45,353 nucleotides of DNA from Ignavibacterium sp. (GTDB lineage: Bacteria; Bacteroidota; Ignavibacteria; Ignavibacteriales; Ignavibacteriaceae). The stretch's first letter is position 1. Each line of letters starts with the position of its first letter. The position numbers and the translations under genes were made by a program. This document shows, in pieces, positions 42,719-45,353 of this stretch. The stretch is from positions 2,042,615 through 2,087,967 of the forward strand of contig CP070637.1 in NCBI GenBank assembly GCA_020354005.1. Direction: 5' to 3'. Under the pieces are notes generated by a model that saw only the letters and a list, made by a program, of their open reading frames with translations, searched no databases and was not told the origin of the DNA.

Positions 42719-43893
42719 GACAAAAATCAGCACTAACATTAATTTTCCTAACGGTATTTATCGATTTGCTCGGTTTTGGAATTTTAATCCCAATCCTTCC
42801 AGCATTTGCCAAAAAAGTATTATTAGTTGATGAAGCTGCAATAGGCGTTGCAATAGCCTCATACTCTTTTGTGCAGTTCCTGTTCAATCCGATTGCCGGA
42901 AGACTATCCGATAGATTTGGCAGACGACCAATAATAATTATATCACTTCTAATTAATGCGTCTGGCTATGTAGTCTTTGCATACACCACCAGCTATCTTA
43001 TGCTATTAGTTGCAAGAATAATAGCCGGTATTGGTGGAAGCACAATAGGTGCAGCACAGGCTTATATAGCCGATGTAACAACAAAAGAAAACCGTGCAAA
43101 AGGAATGGGTATGATTGGGGCGGCATTTGGTTTAGGATTTGTCTTTGGTCCTTTAATAGGTGGATTCCTTTCAACTTATGGTTATATAATCACTGGTTTA
43201 GCCGCAGCAGGATTCTCAGTGATTGCCTTTTTACTTACAGTCTTTTTTCTACCGGAAACTAATCTCCATAAAGGTAAAATAGATTCAGGTTCACACAAAT
43301 TATTTGATCATCATGCTCTAAAGGAAATATTTAAAAATAAAAAACTGGCTGTGTTTATTATTTTATTTTTCATATTAACATTCTCATTTGCAAATATTTA
43401 CGGCACTTTTGCACTTCTTGGAATCGAAGTATATGGTTTTTCAGACCTTGAAAATGGTTATATGTTTGGGATTGTAGGTTTAACTTCAGCGATTGTGCAG
43501 GGAGGCTTAATAGGAGTTTTAACAAAATTGTTAGGTAAGAGTAGGATAATGATAATTGGTTCATTTTTGATAACGGTTACATTAGCATTAATTCCTTATG
43601 CTGGCACATTTTCCGCGTTGGCTATTGTTGCAATATTTCTTGCAATGGGTAACGGGATACTTAATCCCACGTTGCTAAGTTTGATATCAGAAAATACAGC
43701 AGAAAATGTTCAGGGGATTACTCTGGGAATAAATCAATCGTTCTCTGCATTTGCCAGAGTGCTAGGACCACTTTGGGGAGGATTTGCATTTGAATACCTG
43801 GGATATCCATTTCCTTTTCTTACCGGTGCCTTTTTCACAATGCTGATTTTTCTTGCAATAGTGTTTTATCTACCAAAAAAAATAAAGGTTTAA
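42715..43893 (+). CDS. MFS transporter, TetA-like drug:H+ antiporter group
   Basis: A 392-residue, 12-helix major facilitator. The first helix reads IDLLGFGILIPILPAF and the loop 2-3 motif is GRLSDRFGRRPII. Motif C-like FGPLIGG follows in helix 5, marking an exporter of the DHA1 group that includes tetracycline and multidrug antiporters. Substrate cannot be deduced. Overlap with the CapA gene (ATGA) suggests coupled translation, so it may export something linked to envelope synthesis. Confidence 0.9.
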   Translation: MRQKSALTLIFLTVFIDLLGFGILIPILPAFAKKVLLVDEAAIGVAIASYSFVQFLFNPIAGRLSDRFGRRPIIIISLLINASGYVVFAYTTSYLMLLVARIIAGIGGSTIGAAQAYIADVTTKENRAKGMGMIGAAFGLGFVFGPLIGGFLSTYGYIITGLAAAGFSVIAFLLTVFFLPETNLHKGKIDSGSHKLFDHHALKEIFKNKKLAVFIILFFILTFSFANIYGTFALLGIEVYGFSDLENGYMFGIVGLTSAIVQGGLIGVLTKLLGKSRIMIIGSFLITVTLALIPYAGTFSALAIVAIFLAMGNGILNPTLLSLISENTAENVQGITLGINQSFSAFARVLGPLWGGFAFEYLGYPFPFLTGAFFTMLIFLAIVFYLPKKIKV

Positions 43894-43960
43894 TGTTTCT
43901 AAATACGATTAAAACCGTTTGGAATTATTTCTTACCCCAAAATGTTTTACTAAATCTCAT

Positions 43961-43968
43961 TATCTTTG
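43961..43968 (+). promoter_or_regulatory. Candidate -7 box upstream of the dihydrouridine synthase gene
   Basis: TATCTTTG matches TAnnTTTG exactly and ends 24 bases before the ATG at 43993, but no TTG lies at the expected -33 distance. The same octamer occurs before mltG at 22076. Confidence 0.4.
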
Positions 43969-43992
43969 TTCTAAAGAATAAATTTCCCGCAA

Positions 43993-44985
43993 ATGTTTAA
44001 AATTGGAAAAATAGAATTAGATAAAGCCGTTCTGCTAGCACCAATGGAAGATGTAACCGATATTTCTTTCAGGTTGGTTTGTAAAGAGCTTGGAGCAGAT
44101 TTGGTTTACACGGAATTTGTAAACTCGGAAGGATTGGTGCGTGCTTCGGAGAAGACTCATAAGAAATTAAAAATTATCGATGAAGAACGTCCCGTGGGTA
44201 TACAAATTTATGGTGCTAATATCGATTCGATGGTAGGTGCTGCTAAAATTGCCGAAGCTGAGAACCCTGACTTAATAGATATTAATGCTGGCTGCTGGGT
44301 AAAGAATGTAGTTGGCCAGGGTGCAGGTTCGGCATTGCTTAAAGATCCGCCTTATATGCAAAACTTAGTTAGAGCAGTTGTTGAGAGTACCGATCTTCCC
44401 GTAACAGTTAAAACAAGGTTAGGATGGGACCATAGCAGTATAAAAATTTTAGAAGTAGCAAAGAGAATGGAGGATGCTGGTGCGGTTGCACTTACCGTGC
44501 ACTGCAGAACAAGAAAAATGGGACACAAAGGTGATGCAGAGTGGGAATGGATTCCAAAAATAAAAGAGGTTGTAAGCATTCCTGTATTCTTAAATGGCAA
44601 TGTTCTTTCCGCTTATGATGTGAAAGCAGCTTTTAAACAAACTAATGCAGATGGAGTGATGATTGCTCGAGGTGCAATAGCAAATCCATGGATATTTCGT
44701 GAATCAAAGGAATTAATGAAGTCAGGTTCCATTAAAACCGTTGTTGATGAAGAAATGAGAATTAATACCTGCTTACGTCATTTGGAACTTGCCGTTAATA
44801 TCAAAGGTGAAAGACGTGCAGTACTTGAGCATAGAAAATTTTATTCTGGCTATTTGAAAGGATTGCACTCTACATCTAAAACAAGAAATGATTTAATGCA
44901 ATTCACAGAATATAATGGTGTTGAAGAGAGGTTGTTGAAGTATTTAGAATATTTGCAAAATTATAAATCTGAACTGATTGTATAA
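43993..44985 (+). CDS. dusB: tRNA-dihydrouridine synthase, DusB-like
   Basis: A 330-residue FMN-dependent TIM-barrel enzyme that reduces uridine in tRNA D-loops. It starts with LAPMEDVTDISFRLVCKELG. The catalytic cysteine is C101 in DINAGCWVKNV, where the common GCP motif is GCW. VKTRLGW, ALTVHCRTRKMG, LNGNVLSAYDV and VMIARGAIANPWIF complete the family pattern. The C-terminal helical domain binds tRNA. The exact Dus subfamily is less certain than the enzyme class. Confidence 0.9.
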   Translation: MFKIGKIELDKAVLLAPMEDVTDISFRLVCKELGADLVYTEFVNSEGLVRASEKTHKKLKIIDEERPVGIQIYGANIDSMVGAAKIAEAENPDLIDINAGCWVKNVVGQGAGSALLKDPPYMQNLVRAVVESTDLPVTVKTRLGWDHSSIKILEVAKRMEDAGAVALTVHCRTRKMGHKGDAEWEWIPKIKEVVSIPVFLNGNVLSAYDVKAAFKQTNADGVMIARGAIANPWIFRESKELMKSGSIKTVVDEEMRINTCLRHLELAVNIKGERRAVLEHRKFYSGYLKGLHSTSKTRNDLMQFTEYNGVEERLLKYLEYLQNYKSELIV

Positions 44986-45038
44986 GCTTAAATTATACTG
45001 CCTATAATTTTTCCATTATTAAACATTAAAAGTGGAAT

Positions 45039-45353
45039 TTGAATAAAGATAGAATTGCGCGAATTATTTCATTACTTTTTGTCCCGCCATCATTTACTTT
45101 AATTATCTTTTTAATATTTGCACTCTACTTGGAAACAGAGCAAATAAAAGCTATTGTTACAATATTAGTTGCGGCAGTCCTTGGTTTTGCTGCTCCAATT
45201 ATTCTCTTCTTAACATTCAGGGAAAAAGATTTAATAGTTGATATTGATGCCTCACTGAAAGAAGAGAGAACAGTTCCAATGTCGATTTCACTTACGTTTT
45301 TTTTACTTGGATTGATTATTCTAATAATATTCGGGATTAACATTATTTCAATA
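45039..45353 (+). CDS. Multi-helix membrane protein, possibly PAP2-related, cut by the window end
   Basis: The first 105 codons are present. Translation from TTG at 45039 (preceded by GTGGA) gives a basic start MNKDRIARII, hydrophobic segments at about 9-31, 39-58 and 86-105, and the cytoplasmic loop VDIDASLKEERTVP. A similar DxDxxxxxERxxP loop occurs in some PAP2/phosphatidate-phosphatase-like and UbiA-like proteins, which suggests but does not prove that family. No active-site motif lies within the visible part. It continues past the window end. Confidence 0.6.
   Translation, partial: MNKDRIARIISLLFVPPSFTLIIFLIFALYLETEQIKAIVTILVAAVLGFAAPIILFLTFREKDLIVDIDASLKEERTVPMSISLTFFLLGLIILIIFGINIISI

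Noticed and set aside
1-45353. CRISPR arrays, phage genes, transposases, toxin-antitoxin or known defence genes
   Set aside because: No regularly spaced repeats and no protein with such motifs were found on either strand; the four-helix-bundle gene is the only hint of mobility.

Overview
The window is AT-rich bacterial chromosome with dense genes, many 1-4 nt gene overlaps and no rRNA, CRISPR array, phage or intact insertion sequence. The gene set suggests a member of the Ignavibacteriales (Ignavibacteriota, in the Bacteroidota/Chlorobi group). It includes a four-helix-bundle 'S23' protein, a histone H1-like protein, a glgA gene next to a DUF4270-like lipoprotein, SPOR and SbsA-type Ig lipoproteins, a FadL/PorV-like barrel and -33/-7 promoters of the TTG-N19..21-TAnnTTTG type. 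Unlike many Bacteroidota, several genes have good Shine-Dalgarno sites (GGAGG, GAGGG). The taxonomic call is inference from gene content; no marker was compared with a database.

Layout. Bases 1-694 are non-coding with one palindrome. 695-3457: an SLBB envelope protein and a Wzc-type tyrosine autokinase, the export-control end of an exopolysaccharide system. 3565-3933: a four-helix-bundle gene inside short inverted repeats. 4034-9804 (minus): methylmalonyl-CoA mutase catalytic subunit, epimerase and a four-subunit sodium-pumping decarboxylase, which together would turn succinyl-CoA into propionyl-CoA while exporting Na+. 10178-10435: tRNA-Leu(UAA), tRNA-Val(GAC) and a terminator. 10453-19474: thrS, infC (with an AUC start), rpmI, rplT, pheS, pheT, a ZapB-like coiled coil, zapA, a structured RNA (6S-like candidate) and rny.

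19510-24871: coaE, proline dehydrogenase, tsaD, mltG and an Ig-domain lipoprotein. 24877-26669 (minus): a SPOR lipoprotein overlapping hutI. 26868-32662: glgA, a GmhB-like phosphatase, a DUF4270-like lipoprotein, an outer-membrane barrel and a TPR protein in a tightly overlapping chain. 32764-35803: glyA, tatC and a long-chain polyprenyl diphosphate synthase. 35808-37610 (minus): HisA-like isomerase, cyclic-nucleotide-binding protein and universal stress protein. 37759-45353: alpha/beta hydrolase, bioY, an EtfD-like Fe-S membrane oxidoreductase, a histone H1-like protein, CapA, an MFS transporter, a tRNA-dihydrouridine synthase and a membrane protein cut by the window end.

Most of the window is core metabolism and housekeeping. 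The points most worth a second look are the structured RNA at 17680-17880, the AUC start of infC, the inverted repeats around the four-helix-bundle gene, the terminators placed directly before thrS and capA, and the glgA-to-TPR envelope operon. I found no convincing defence system or mobile island.
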